A stretch of DNA of 64,000 nucleotides from Streptomyces sp. CA-210063 (GTDB taxonomy: Bacteria; Actinomycetota; Actinomycetes; Streptomycetales; Streptomycetaceae), in contig NZ_CP102512.1 in the NCBI RefSeq assembly GCF_024612015.1, positions 4,712,001 through 4,776,000 on the forward strand, in the 5' to 3' direction. Below, in pieces: positions 45,191 to 55,700 of the stretch (the first letter of the stretch is position 1; each line of letters begins with the position of its first letter). The notes beneath the pieces were generated by a model. The model was not told the DNA's origin, ran no database searches, and worked only from the letters and a program-made list of their open reading frames with translations. The translations under genes were made by a program, and so were the position numbers.

Positions 45191-45518
45191 TTCTCGGGTC
45201 TCTTGGGAACCATGAAAAACCGCCTGCGGAATCCGGTTCCCGGACGACTCCCGCCCTCTCTCGGGGAGACGGCGCCCGGAACATCACGGGGAAGCGTGCG
45301 TGCGAAGGGCGCGGAGTCGGTGGGCCGGGAGTGCGGTTCCTCGGAGCGGGCAAGCCCCTGCGGCGGTGAGCCATGTCACAGGGAATGCCAAGGCATGTCG
45401 CACACCTTTGCGATGATCAATGCTTTTGTCCACTTCTTGTGGAGGCTAGGTTTTCACATCGACCACACTTCTTTACAGCAGCCTTACAACTTGGCGGCTC
45501 AGAACCGAATACGGGTGG

Positions 45519-48500
45519 ATGTTGATACCACTGGGGGATTCGTCCTCTCCTTTCCGGAGAAGGACCTTTTGGCATGAGCGCAGCAAGTATCTGCGCTGGA
45601 CGGCGAACGGGCTGGCCGCGGTCATGTCCGTGAGCCTGCTGCAGGGGGCGGCCGAGGCCGCTCCGCAGGCGAAGCCCGCCAAGCCCGAGGCGGCGACCGC
45701 CGCGGCCGACATCGCGTCGGCGAAGGTCGCGGCGCGGTTGTCGGGCAAGCGCGTGGAGGCGCTGTCGGAGCGCACCGAGACCTCGACGACCTGGGTGAAC
45801 AAGGACGGCAGCCTGACCACGGAGCTGTCGGCGGGGCCGGTGCGCTTCGAGCGTGACGGCACGTGGGTGAACGTCGATGTGGAGCTGCGCGAATCGGGCA
45901 GCGGCGTGGAGCCGGTGGCGCACCCCAACGGGCTGCGGCTGGCGGGCAGGACGGGTACGCCGGCGACGTCGCTGAAGGCGGCGCAGCGGTCGAAGGCCGT
46001 CGACCTGGTGACGCTGGGCGAGGGCAGTGAGCAGATCACGCTGCGCTGGAAGGGCGGTCTGCCGGAGCCGGAACTGAACGGGACGCGTGCGGAGTACGTC
46101 AACGCGGTGCCCGGCGCGGATGTGGTGGTCGAGGCGACCCGCACCGGTTTCGAGCAGTACGTCGAGATCAAGAAGAAGCCGGCCACCGACGGGTTCTCCT
46201 ACACGCTGCCGTTGGAGACCGACGGGCTGAAGGTCAGGCAGCTGAAGAACGGCAGCCTGCAGTTCACCGACAGGAAGAACAAGAAGCGGGCCGTCATGCC
46301 CGCGCCGGTGATGTGGGACTCCACCGTCGACAAGCGCTCCGGTGAGCACACCCGCCGGGTGCCGGTGTCGATGAAGATGGTCGAGAGGGAGGCGGGCGTC
46401 GACCTGGTGGTCACCCCGGACCCCGAGTTCCTCGCCGATCCCGAGACCAAGTACCCCGTGACGGTGGACCCGTCGACGTCCTCGCTGTCGAATGTCTTCG
46501 ACACCTATGTGCAGCAGGGCGAGACAGTCGACTGGTCGTCCGCGACGGAGCTGGACTTCGGCAACCCGGGCACCACCAACGCCGACGGGACGCCCCGCAC
46601 GGCGCAGTCCTTCGTCAGCTGGAACACCTCGCCGATCGCCGATGCCCTGGTCTCCAGCGCGAAGCTGAGCCTGTGGAACTTCCACTCGGCCAACCAGACG
46701 GACTGCTCGCCACAGTCGTGGGAGGTGTGGTCCTCCGGGGCCGCGTCGACGACCTCCCGGTGGACGAACCGTCCCACCATGACGGCGAAGAAGGCCACCT
46801 CGACCGAGACCCGCGGCAACGCCTCGTGCACGTCCCAGCCGGACGGCTGGATCAACGCCGACGCGACCACGCTGGCGCAGGACTGGGCCTCGGCCAAGGC
46901 CACCCGCGGGCACATGGGTCTGCGTGCGACGAGCGAGTCGGCCGTGGCGCAGTGGAAGCGGGTCAACTCCGCGAACGCGGCGACGAATCCGCCGAAGCTC
47001 GTCGTGACCTACAACTTCCGGCCGAAGACGGGCACCAAGCAGGAGGCCGGTCCGCCGTTCTTCTCCTACGACGGCGCCTACATGGTGAACACCACCACAC
47101 CGACGCTGCGCGACACCTTCGTCGACGCCGACGGTGACAAGGTCAACGGCACCTTCCAGATCTACGACAACGCCACCGACACCCAGGTCGGCGAGGTGAT
47201 CGTCTCGAAGTACGTGGCCTCCGGGTCCCCGGCGTCGGTGACCGTTCCGTCCGGGGCGCTGAGCAACGGCAAGACGTACAAGTTCCGCACCAACCCCTAC
47301 GACGGGACGCACTACAACACCGGCTGGTCAGCGTGGAAGACGTTCACCGTCGACACCTCGGCCCCGTCCGCCCCGGCGCAGATCACCTCCACCGACTACC
47401 CGGCCGGCCAATGGGTCAAGGGCGCCGGACAGGCCGGCACCTTCACCGTCACCCCGCCCTCCGCGGACCACAACTGGCTGGAGTGGTCGCTGGACGGCGT
47501 GACCTGGACCAGGGTCGCCACCGGCGGCGCCGGCGCGGCCAAGGCCATCTCCGTCACCCCGCCCAAGAACGGCACCCACACCCTCCAGGTGCGGTCCGTC
47601 GACAAGGCGGACAACAAGTCGGAGGCCAAGGAGTACACCTTCCACGCCGGTTCCGGCGGCTTCCTCCAGCCGGCCGACGGCGAGCGCACCGCACGCCGGC
47701 TGCCGCTGGTCGCCGAGGCCGAGGGCGGCAAGTACGACAAGGTCTCCTTCTCCTGGCGCCGCTCCGAGGCCGACGCCTGGGTGAAGATCCCCGTCGGCGA
47801 CGTCACCTCCGGCGGCACGGCGCTGACCGCCTGGCCGGTCGGGCTCACCGGCGGCAGGAACGCGGAGCTGGTCTGGAACGCCACCGGCACCGTCGACCCC
47901 GACGGCACGGTCCAGATCAAGGCCGACTTCACCGGCCCGAACTCCGCCGCCAGCAGCACCGAACCGCTGACCGTGGTCGTGGACCGCAACGCCGACGGCG
48001 CGGCCACCACCGAGACCGGTCCCGGTTCGCTGAACCTGCTCACCGGTGACTACACGCTGTCGGAGACCGACGCGTCGTTCTTCGGCATGGAGATGACACG
48101 GACCGCTTCCTCACGCAACCCCGACCAGGGCGCGAAGCAGGAGGGGCAGGCCCCGATCTTCGGCAAGGAGTGGGTCGCCGGCACCGTCGCGGACGACACC
48201 ACCTCCGACTACAGCCACATCCGCAGGATCTCCGACACCGCGGTCGACGTGGTGATGTCCGAGGGCGACGCGGTGCACTTCACCGCCAACGCGGCCAGGA
48301 CCGGCTGGGTGCCCGAGCCCGGTGCCGAGGCGCTCACCCTCAAGGGGAGTGTCACCGGCTCGTTCACCCTGTCGGACACCGAGGGCTCGGTGACGACGTT
48401 CGCCAAGCCCGGCTCGGCGGCCACCACATGGCAGGTCTCCACCGCCCTGTTCGACGGTCTGAGCAACACCACCACCAAGGTGGTCTCCGAGACCGTGACC

Positions 48501-51500
48501 GTGGCCGGCAAGACGCTGGCCCGCCCCAAGCGGATCATCGCCCCGACGTCGGCCGTCACGGCCGCCACGTGCGAGGCCGATCCGGCCACCAAGGGCTGTC
48601 GGGTACTGGAGTTCGTCTACGCCACCGCGACCACGGCGACCGGCACCGAGACCGACGCCGACTTCGGTGACTTCACCGGCCAGGTCAAGCAGATCAAACT
48701 GTGGGCCACCGCCCCCGGCGCCGCCGCCGCGACCGCGACCGCCGTGGGCACGTACCGGTACGACTCCGCCGGTCGGCTGCGCCAGTTCTGGGACCCGCGG
48801 ATCGGTCAGCAGGCCGAGACCCAGTACGCCTACGACGAGGGCCGGGTCACCTGGTACCAGCCGTCGGGCGTGCTGCCGTACACCTTCGACTACGGCAACG
48901 CCGGCGGCGGCACCGCCCCCGGCGCGGGGATGCTGCTCAGTGTCTCGCGCCCGGCCCTGAAGCAGGGCTCGGTGGACGCCACCGAGGGCGAGGCGGTCAC
49001 CAGCGTCGTCTACGGTGTCCCGCTCACCGGCACCAAGGCACCGCACGCCATGGGCACCGGCGATGTCGCGCAGTGGGGGCAGCTCGACGCCCCGAGCGAC
49101 GCCACCGCCGTCTTCCCCGCCGACTCCGTGCCCTCGTCCCACGACGGCGCGAACCTGACCGGCGGCGGATACACACGCGCCGAGGTGCACTACCTCGACG
49201 CCTCCGGCCGCAGCGTCAACACGGCGGAGCCCGGCAAGCACATCAGCACCACCGAGTACGACCGGTTCGGCAACACCGTCCGTGAACTGAGCGCGGCCAA
49301 CCGGGCGCTGGCACTCGGCACGACGGACGCGCAGAAGGACACGCTGACGGGTCTGGGCATCATCTCCCGGCCCTCGGCCGAGCGAGCCCACCTGCTCTCG
49401 ACGACCTCCCTGTTCAACGAGGCCGGCACCCGCGAGCTGGAGGAGTTCGGTCCGCTGCACCGGGTGGACCTGACCGAGGACCTCAAGGACGGAACCACCG
49501 TCCTGGTCAAGGCCGACACCTCCGTGCCCGCCCGGACCTGGACGGTCAACGAGTACGACGAGGGACGGCCGACCGACGGCACGGCCAAGGTCAAGGACCA
49601 GCTGACGCTCAAGATCGTCGGCGCCCGGGTCCGCGACTACTACTCGGTCATGGGTGAGAAGCGGGTCACCGAGACCCAGTACGACTGGGCCAAGGGCCTT
49701 CCGAACCTGGTCATCCAGGACTCCGGCGGCCTGAACCTGACGACCACCGCCGCGTACGACGCACAGGGTCGGATCACCGACATCGTGCCTCCGGCCGGCA
49801 CCGGCGGCGACGCCGCCTCCCGCGTCACCGAGTACTGGGCCGCCGACGGCACCGGCTTCTGCAAGGGCCGCCCCGAGTGGGCCGACCAGGTCTGCTGGAG
49901 CGGGCCCGCCGGAAAGATCACCGGAGGCGGCAGCCAGCCCGACGAGGTGACCGACTCCACCGTGGAGTACGGCTACTTCGGCCAGCCCACCAGGATCACC
50001 GACACGGCCAACGGCCAGTCGCGCACGACCACCAGGTCGTACGACGACGCGGGTCGGCCGCTGAAGACCACGGTGACCGGCGGCCTCGGCCAGGCGGTCC
50101 CGGAGTCCACCGTGGAGTACGACCCGGCGACGGGCCAGATCACCGGGATCACCTCTCCGACGGCGGGCACCATCACCAAGGCGTACGACAAGCTCGGCCG
50201 CCTCATCTCGTACACCGACGCCGACGGGGGCAGAACCACCACCGTCTACGACGCGCTCGACCGCGCGGTCAAGGTCAGTGACTCCGTCCCGTCGACCGTC
50301 ACCTACACCTACGACCACAGCGTCGAGCCGCGCGGACTGGTCACCAAGGCCGGCGACTCCGTCGCCGGTGACTTTTCCGCCACGTACGACGCGGACGGTT
50401 CCGTCACCTCCGAGAAGCTGCCCGGCGGCTACACCCTGAACGTCACCGAGGACGCCACCGGCGCCCCGACCTCCAGGGCCTACACCCGGGACAGCGACGG
50501 CACCACCGTCTACACCGACGTGGTGACCCGGTCCGCCCAGGGGCGGACGACCAGCCACTCCGGCTGGTCCGACCAGCGCTACGGCTATGACAAGGCCGGG
50601 CGTCTGACCACGGTCGAGGACACCGTCGGACAGGTGTGCACCAAGCGCACGTACGCCTTCGACAAGCGTTCCAACCGCACCGGTCTGACCACCGCGACGG
50701 GCGAGGTCTCCGGCGCCTGCCCCGCCTCGGGAGGCACCAGCACCAGCCACACCTACGACAGCGCCGACCGGCTCGTCGACTCCGGCTACTCCTACGACGC
50801 CTTCGGCCGCACCACCGCCCTGCCGGGCGGCACCGTCGACTACTACGCCAACGACCTCGCCTACCGGCAGACCGCGGGCGGCGAGCGGCAGACCTGGCAG
50901 CTCGACGCGGCCATGCGTTTCCGCTCCTGGAAGACCGAGACCGGCAGTGGCACCACCTGGACGCAGACCGGGTCCAAGGTCAACCACTACGGCGACGACA
51001 GCGACAGCCCCCGCTGGCTCGTCGAGGACACCGCGAGCGGAGCCGTCAGCCGCAACGTGACGTCCGTCTCCGGCGACCTGGCCGCGATCACCGGCAAGAC
51101 CGGTGACACGGAGCTGCAGTTCACGACCGTCCACGGCGACGTGGCGCTCCAGCTCCCGCTGGACGTGAGCCAGGCGCCCGTCGTCATCGACACGGACGAG
51201 TACGGCAACGTCCGCGAGGGCGGCGGCGCCGACCGCTACGGCTGGCTCGGTGCCAAGCAGCGCTCCGCCGAGACCCCCACCGGTCTCCTCCTGATGGGAG
51301 CGCGCCTCTACAACCCCACCACCGGCCGCTTCCTGTCCGTCGACCCCGTCACGGGCGGCAGCTGCAACAGCTACGAGTACGTCTGCGGTGACCCCGTCAA
51401 CCTGGTCGACCTCGACGGCAGGATGACAGCGGTCGCCCTGGTCGGCATGGCCGGACTCGGCGTCAGCGCCGGAACGGTTCTCGCCGTGATCGGTGTGGGC

Positions 51501-51770
51501 GCGGTCATCGCGATCATCGGCCTGATCTGGTGGAAGGGCAGGAAGTGGGCCATCAACAAGGTCCGCACCCTGTGGCGGGAGGCCCGCAAATCCGGGAAGG
51601 CGAAGGGAAACGACGTACCCGACTTCGCCAAGGGCCAGCGCAGAGGAAAGGGCGAAACGCTCGACGGCGCTACCGACCGGGTCATGAGGAAGGGCAACTA
51701 CAGGCCCCCGTACAAAAAGGGACCGGGGTCGGTCTACAACAAGGTCCGCAAGTATCTCTCCCGCAACTGA
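45519..51770 (+). CDS. Rhs/YD-repeat protein, candidate polymorphic toxin
   Basis: A 2,083-residue secreted protein. A hydrophobic stretch at ~30-48 ending AEAAP looks like a signal peptide. The N-terminal half is beta-rich (GTWVNVDVELRES, fibronectin-like segments around 600-700); YD repeats follow (YDRFGNTVREL, YDAQGRITDI, YDDAGRPLKT, YDKLGRLISYTDADGG, YDKAGRLTTV). The Rhs core GARLYNPTTGRFLSVDPVTG lies at ~1926, after which 117 residues are variable: two hydrophobic segments and a very basic ~60-residue end (RKSGKAKGNDVPDFAKGQRR, YRPPYKKGPGSVYNK). That end is the toxin position, but I cannot name its fold. ATG 45519 has a poor ribosome site; an internal start at 45624 is possible. Confidence 0.88.
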   Translation: MLIPLGDSSSPFRRRTFWHERSKYLRWTANGLAAVMSVSLLQGAAEAAPQAKPAKPEAATAAADIASAKVAARLSGKRVEALSERTETSTTWVNKDGSLTTELSAGPVRFERDGTWVNVDVELRESGSGVEPVAHPNGLRLAGRTGTPATSLKAAQRSKAVDLVTLGEGSEQITLRWKGGLPEPELNGTRAEYVNAVPGADVVVEATRTGFEQYVEIKKKPATDGFSYTLPLETDGLKVRQLKNGSLQFTDRKNKKRAVMPAPVMWDSTVDKRSGEHTRRVPVSMKMVEREAGVDLVVTPDPEFLADPETKYPVTVDPSTSSLSNVFDTYVQQGETVDWSSATELDFGNPGTTNADGTPRTAQSFVSWNTSPIADALVSSAKLSLWNFHSANQTDCSPQSWEVWSSGAASTTSRWTNRPTMTAKKATSTETRGNASCTSQPDGWINADATTLAQDWASAKATRGHMGLRATSESAVAQWKRVNSANAATNPPKLVVTYNFRPKTGTKQEAGPPFFSYDGAYMVNTTTPTLRDTFVDADGDKVNGTFQIYDNATDTQVGEVIVSKYVASGSPASVTVPSGALSNGKTYKFRTNPYDGTHYNTGWSAWKTFTVDTSAPSAPAQITSTDYPAGQWVKGAGQAGTFTVTPPSADHNWLEWSLDGVTWTRVATGGAGAAKAISVTPPKNGTHTLQVRSVDKADNKSEAKEYTFHAGSGGFLQPADGERTARRLPLVAEAEGGKYDKVSFSWRRSEADAWVKIPVGDVTSGGTALTAWPVGLTGGRNAELVWNATGTVDPDGTVQIKADFTGPNSAASSTEPLTVVVDRNADGAATTETGPGSLNLLTGDYTLSETDASFFGMEMTRTASSRNPDQGAKQEGQAPIFGKEWVAGTVADDTTSDYSHIRRISDTAVDVVMSEGDAVHFTANAARTGWVPEPGAEALTLKGSVTGSFTLSDTEGSVTTFAKPGSAATTWQVSTALFDGLSNTTTKVVSETVTVAGKTLARPKRIIAPTSAVTAATCEADPATKGCRVLEFVYATATTATGTETDADFGDFTGQVKQIKLWATAPGAAAATATAVGTYRYDSAGRLRQFWDPRIGQQAETQYAYDEGRVTWYQPSGVLPYTFDYGNAGGGTAPGAGMLLSVSRPALKQGSVDATEGEAVTSVVYGVPLTGTKAPHAMGTGDVAQWGQLDAPSDATAVFPADSVPSSHDGANLTGGGYTRAEVHYLDASGRSVNTAEPGKHISTTEYDRFGNTVRELSAANRALALGTTDAQKDTLTGLGIISRPSAERAHLLSTTSLFNEAGTRELEEFGPLHRVDLTEDLKDGTTVLVKADTSVPARTWTVNEYDEGRPTDGTAKVKDQLTLKIVGARVRDYYSVMGEKRVTETQYDWAKGLPNLVIQDSGGLNLTTTAAYDAQGRITDIVPPAGTGGDAASRVTEYWAADGTGFCKGRPEWADQVCWSGPAGKITGGGSQPDEVTDSTVEYGYFGQPTRITDTANGQSRTTTRSYDDAGRPLKTTVTGGLGQAVPESTVEYDPATGQITGITSPTAGTITKAYDKLGRLISYTDADGGRTTTVYDALDRAVKVSDSVPSTVTYTYDHSVEPRGLVTKAGDSVAGDFSATYDADGSVTSEKLPGGYTLNVTEDATGAPTSRAYTRDSDGTTVYTDVVTRSAQGRTTSHSGWSDQRYGYDKAGRLTTVEDTVGQVCTKRTYAFDKRSNRTGLTTATGEVSGACPASGGTSTSHTYDSADRLVDSGYSYDAFGRTTALPGGTVDYYANDLAYRQTAGGERQTWQLDAAMRFRSWKTETGSGTTWTQTGSKVNHYGDDSDSPRWLVEDTASGAVSRNVTSVSGDLAAITGKTGDTELQFTTVHGDVALQLPLDVSQAPVVIDTDEYGNVREGGGADRYGWLGAKQRSAETPTGLLLMGARLYNPTTGRFLSVDPVTGGSCNSYEYVCGDPVNLVDLDGRMTAVALVGMAGLGVSAGTVLAVIGVGAVIAIIGLIWWKGRKWAINKVRTLWREARKSGKAKGNDVPDFAKGQRRGKGETLDGATDRVMRKGNYRPPYKKGPGSVYNKVRKYLSRN

Positions 51771-51780
51771 GCGGGGCCCG

Positions 51781-51812
51781 AGGATCTGAGGACCTGAGGA
51801 CCTGAGGACCTG
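51781..51812. repeat. 8-bp tandem repeat after the Rhs gene
   Basis: Four units of AGGACCTG (first one AGGATCTG) in a row, just after the Rhs stop codon. Confidence 0.8.
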
Positions 51813-51825
51813 GCGAACCGAAGAG

Positions 51826-51864
51826 CCGCGGCCCGCGCCGGCGACCACGCCGAGCGGGCCGCGG
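51826..51864. terminator. Hairpin between Rhs gene and immunity gene
   Basis: Arms CCGCGGCCCGC (51826-51836) and GCGGGCCGCGG (51854-51864) form an 11-bp GC-only stem followed by TCTCCCTTT. It may partly uncouple the downstream immunity gene from the toxin gene. Confidence 0.7.
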
Positions 51865-51892
51865 TCTCCCTTTGAAACACGAGGTGATCACG

Positions 51893-52219
51893 ATGGACGG
51901 ACAGAGCCGGGTTTACCTGCTGTGGCATGTCAGGCACGCCGAGCCGACCGATGGGTCGGAGATCCGGCACTTCGCCGCGGACGACGACTTCTGGGCCGAC
52001 GAGGAGGAGGGGGACGACGTCAAACTCCTGGGCGTCTACTCCAGCCGCGACAAGGCCCAGGAACGTATCGTCCGTGCACGCGTGCTTCCGGGTTTCCGTG
52101 ACGAACCGAAGTGCTTCTACATCGAGGAGTTCACGGTGGACGCCGACGAGTGGAAGGACGGCTTCGTGACCGTCATGACCGGTGGTGAGGGCTCCGAGGG
52201 GCCGGAGGAGACGGGCTGA
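51893..52219 (+). CDS. Putative immunity protein (DUF7336-like)
   Basis: A 108-residue acidic protein, MDGQSRVYLLWHVRHAEP..., with DDVKLLGVYSSRDKAQERI, then LPGFRD and GFVTV. The pattern W-H...D-x-K-L-L-G-V-Y-S-S...A...I...LPGF is that of small cytoplasmic proteins often found just after toxins. Its place 122 bases after the Rhs gene makes immunity the best guess. ATG 51893 has GAGGTG ahead; a TTG at 51872 is in frame but less likely. Confidence 0.7.
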   Translation: MDGQSRVYLLWHVRHAEPTDGSEIRHFAADDDFWADEEEGDDVKLLGVYSSRDKAQERIVRARVLPGFRDEPKCFYIEEFTVDADEWKDGFVTVMTGGEGSEGPEETG

Positions 52220-52352
52220 GCCACCCAAGGGCCGGGGTACAGCCGAGCGCCGCCCTGGGCCACTCGCGTGGCCCAGGAGCGCGAGCCCACCGGCCGTGGC
52301 CCGCACGCACAGCGCGCCGGCGGCCAATCGCGCGTCCTGGACAACAGGTCAA

Positions 52353-52432
52353 GGGCCCGATCCGCGCAGCGGGTCGGGCCCGATCGCTTCGTTCGGCACC
52401 GGTCCCTCCCCACGTGGGGACCGGTGCCGAAC
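52353..52432. terminator. Two consecutive hairpins in spacer
   Basis: First stem GGGCCCGATCCGC/GCGGGTCGGGCCC at 52353-52381; second a perfect 16-bp stem (52391-52406 with 52417-52432). They end the immunity transcript. The rest of 52220-52738 shows no gene; ~52680-52735 is more A/T-rich and should hold the promoter of the WD40 gene. Confidence 0.7.
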
Positions 52433-52738
52433 GGTGCGGGGGTGTCGATCCTCGTCAGGGGACGTGGATCGAGACGGTTGTGGACGTTGTGTGGCGGTGT
52501 GCGGAGCGGGATCGTCGCCGAAGCTGGCCGGAAACAGATGGTTCATGGCTCGGTTCTGCGGGCGCTGTGCCGGTGGCCTGCGTGTGCGGCGGCCCCGAGG
52601 TGCGCGGCCCGGGCTTGATCCTGCCAGTCGGGACTCGTGACGAGGAGGGTCCGGTGCTCCCGCCAGGGCTTCGTCGCAGGTCAGGCATATAAGGTGAGTT
52701 TTCCGGTCCGGATATCCAGGTGTGGGGGAAGTTAAGGG

Positions 52739-55700
52739 GTGGATGCCTTGAGTTACGACTCAGGGGCACGCACAGCCTTCGCGGAGCGTCTCGCGCTGCT
52801 GTACAAGGAAGCGGGCAATCCTCCTCTCAAGAGCGTTTCCGAGTCGGTCGTCCGGCTGCAGCGGGTCGACGAACGCGGGCGGCCCGTGCGGGTGTCCGCC
52901 CAGCGGATCAGTGACTGGCGGCGGGCCAGGAACGTGCCCGCGCAGTTCGCCGCCCTCGCGGCCGTCCTGCATGTGCTGATCCCCGAGGCCCGGCGGGCGC
53001 GGCCCGTCCCGGTCTCCAAGGGGCTGTACGACATGGCCCAGTGGCAGCGGCTGTGGGAGCTGGCCCTGGCCGACCCCGTCGGCGAGCGCCCGGCGGGGGC
53101 GTCCGCGTCCCCCTCGTCCGCGGCGGCCGCCGCCTCCGCCGCGGCTCTGGAGGAAGAGCACACCCCGGGTACGGGCTCGCCCATCCCCGGCGGTGTCTGC
53201 CCCTACCGGGGGCTGGCCTCGTATCGGCAGCAGGACGCGCGGTGGTTCTTCGGGCGGGAGCGGAGCACCGACGCGCTCGTCGCCCAGTTGCGCGCGGCGG
53301 AGCCGACGGGCGGGCTCGTCATGCTCGTGGGCGCCTCGGGCGCCGGAAAGTCCTCCCTGCTGAACGCGGGGCTCGTCCCCGCGGTGCGCAACGGTGCCCT
53401 CGGCAGCCGCCCGGACGGCCCGGACGGCCCGGCCGGTGCGAGGCATACGGGGAGCGCGGCGGGCGGCCGTACCGGCGAAGGCCGCGTGGAGAGCCGGGCC
53501 GGCGAGGTGCTCCAGCTCGTGCCGGGTGCCGATCCGCTCGGGGAGCTGACGCGTCACATACCGGAGCTGGGGCAGGTCGTGTCCGCCGCGTACGAGCCCG
53601 GCACGCCGATGTTCGCCGAGGCGGTGCGGGAGGCCGTCGCGGCCTGGGCACGGCGGCGCGAGCCGTCCCCGGACGGCAATGGGGCCGCCCCCGACGACGC
53701 TGGGACCACCCCCAACACCACTGGGACCACCCCCAACAGCCCGTCCACCCCCACCCGCCCCGTCCTGATCGTCGACCAGTTCGAGGAAACCTTCACCCTC
53801 TCCTCCGACGAAGCCGACCGGCGCACCTTCATCCAGCTGCTCAGCGCGGCGTGCACGCCCGGCGACCCGGGCGGGCAGGCCCCCGTGCTCGTCGTTCTCG
53901 GCATTCGGGCCGACTTCTACGAGCAGTGCCTCGGGTATCCGGAGCTGGCGGACGCGTTGCAGCACCGGCACATGGTGCTGGGGCCGTTGACCACGGCGGA
54001 GTTGAGGGAGGCCGTGGTGGGGCCGGCCAAGGCCGTGGGCCTGGAGTTGGAACCGGGGCTGGCGGAGTCGATCGTGCGGGAGGTGAGTGCGGACGGGCCG
54101 CGCGGCGCGCACGACGCGGGCGTGCTGCCGCTGCTGTCGCACGCGCTGCTCGTGACCTGGCAGCGGCGGAAGGCGGGGCGGCTGACGCTGGCCGGGTATC
54201 GGGCGGCGGGCGGCATCCAGGGCGCGGTGGCGGCGACCGCCGAGCGGGCCTGGACGGGGCTGGACCCGGCGGCCCGTACGGCCGCGCGGCTGCTTCTGCT
54301 GCGCCTGGTCCGGCTGGGCGAGGACACGCAGGCCACGCGGCGGCGGGGGACGCGGCGGCAGTTGGCGGACGGGTCGGCGGATCCGGACAAGACGGAGGAG
54401 TCGCTGGAGGCGCTGGTCCGCGCCCGGCTGGTGACGCTCGACGCGGAGACCGTGGAGATCACCCATGAGGCGTTGCTGCACGCCTGGCCGCGGTTGCGGG
54501 GATGGATAGACGAGGGGCGCAACGACCATCTGCTACGGCAGCGGCTGGAGGAGGACGGCCGGGCCTGGGAGGAGTCGGAGCGCGACACCTCCCTGCTCTA
54601 CCGGGGGTCGCGGCTCGAACAGGCCCACACCTGGGCGAAGTCCGCCGGGGACACCTTCCTGACCCGGAGCGCGGTGGAGTTCCTGGCCGCCTCGGTCCGG
54701 CTGCGTCGGCGTACCGTCTGGATCAGCCGGAGTGCCGTGGCGGCGCTGGTGGCGCTCGCCCTGGTGGCCGTCGGCTCGGCGGTGGTCGCGTGGCAGCAGC
54801 GCAACGACGCGGTGTTCGAGCAGGTGGTCGCCGAGGCCGACCGCGTCCAGCACACGGATCCGTCGCTGTCCGCCCAACTCGACCTGGTGGCGCACGGCCT
54901 GCGGCCCGACGACGAGGGCACCGACAACCGGCTCGTCTCGATCGTCAACGCGCCCCTGGCCACCCCGCTCCTCGGCCACGGCGGCGCCGTCTACCTGACC
55001 TCGTTCAGCCCGGACGGGAAGTACCTGGCCACCGCCAGCTACGACCGGAACGTACGGCTGTGGGACGTGGCGGACCCCTCCCGGCCCAAGGCGCTGGGCG
55101 AACCCCTCACCGGGCACACGAGTTGGGTGAGCACGTCGGTCTTCGCTCCGGACGGCCGTACGCTCGCCAGCGCCGGCGACGACGGCACGATCCGACTGTG
55201 GGACGTACGGGATCCGAGCGCGCCGCGGTCGTTCGGCGCGCCGCTGACCGGGCACCGGGGCGGCACGATCTATCTGCTCGCCTTCAGCCCGGACGGGAAG
55301 ACGCTCGCGTCCGTGGGCGAGGACCGCACCGTACGGCTGTGGGACGTGAGCGACCCGGCGCACGTGACGGCGCTCGGCGCGCCGCTCACCGGGCACACCG
55401 CGCCCGTACGGGCCGTGGCGTTCGGCCCGGACGGGAAGACGCTGGCGACCGGGGGCGACGACGACACGATCCGGCTGTGGGACACGGCCGATCCGCGTGA
55501 TCCGGCGCCGCTCGGCACGGTGCTCGAGGGCCATACGGCCGGGGTGCACTCCGTGGCCTTCAGCCCCGACGGGAAGACGCTGGCCAGCGGCAGTTCGGAC
55601 AACACCGTCCGGCTCTGGGACGTGGCCGATCCCCGGCACGCGAGCGCGCTCGGGTCGCCGCTCACCGGGCACACCGCCCCCGTCTGGTCCGTGGCCTTCA

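Noticed and set aside
45203..45577. 124-codon frame between attR and the Rhs gene
   Set aside because: Mixed composition, no family likeness, and it overlaps the Rhs start; more likely promoter region.
48111..51848. 1,245-codon minus-strand frame opposite the Rhs gene
   Set aside because: It mirrors the GC3 pattern of the sense gene, has no domain features and is a typical high-GC antisense shadow.
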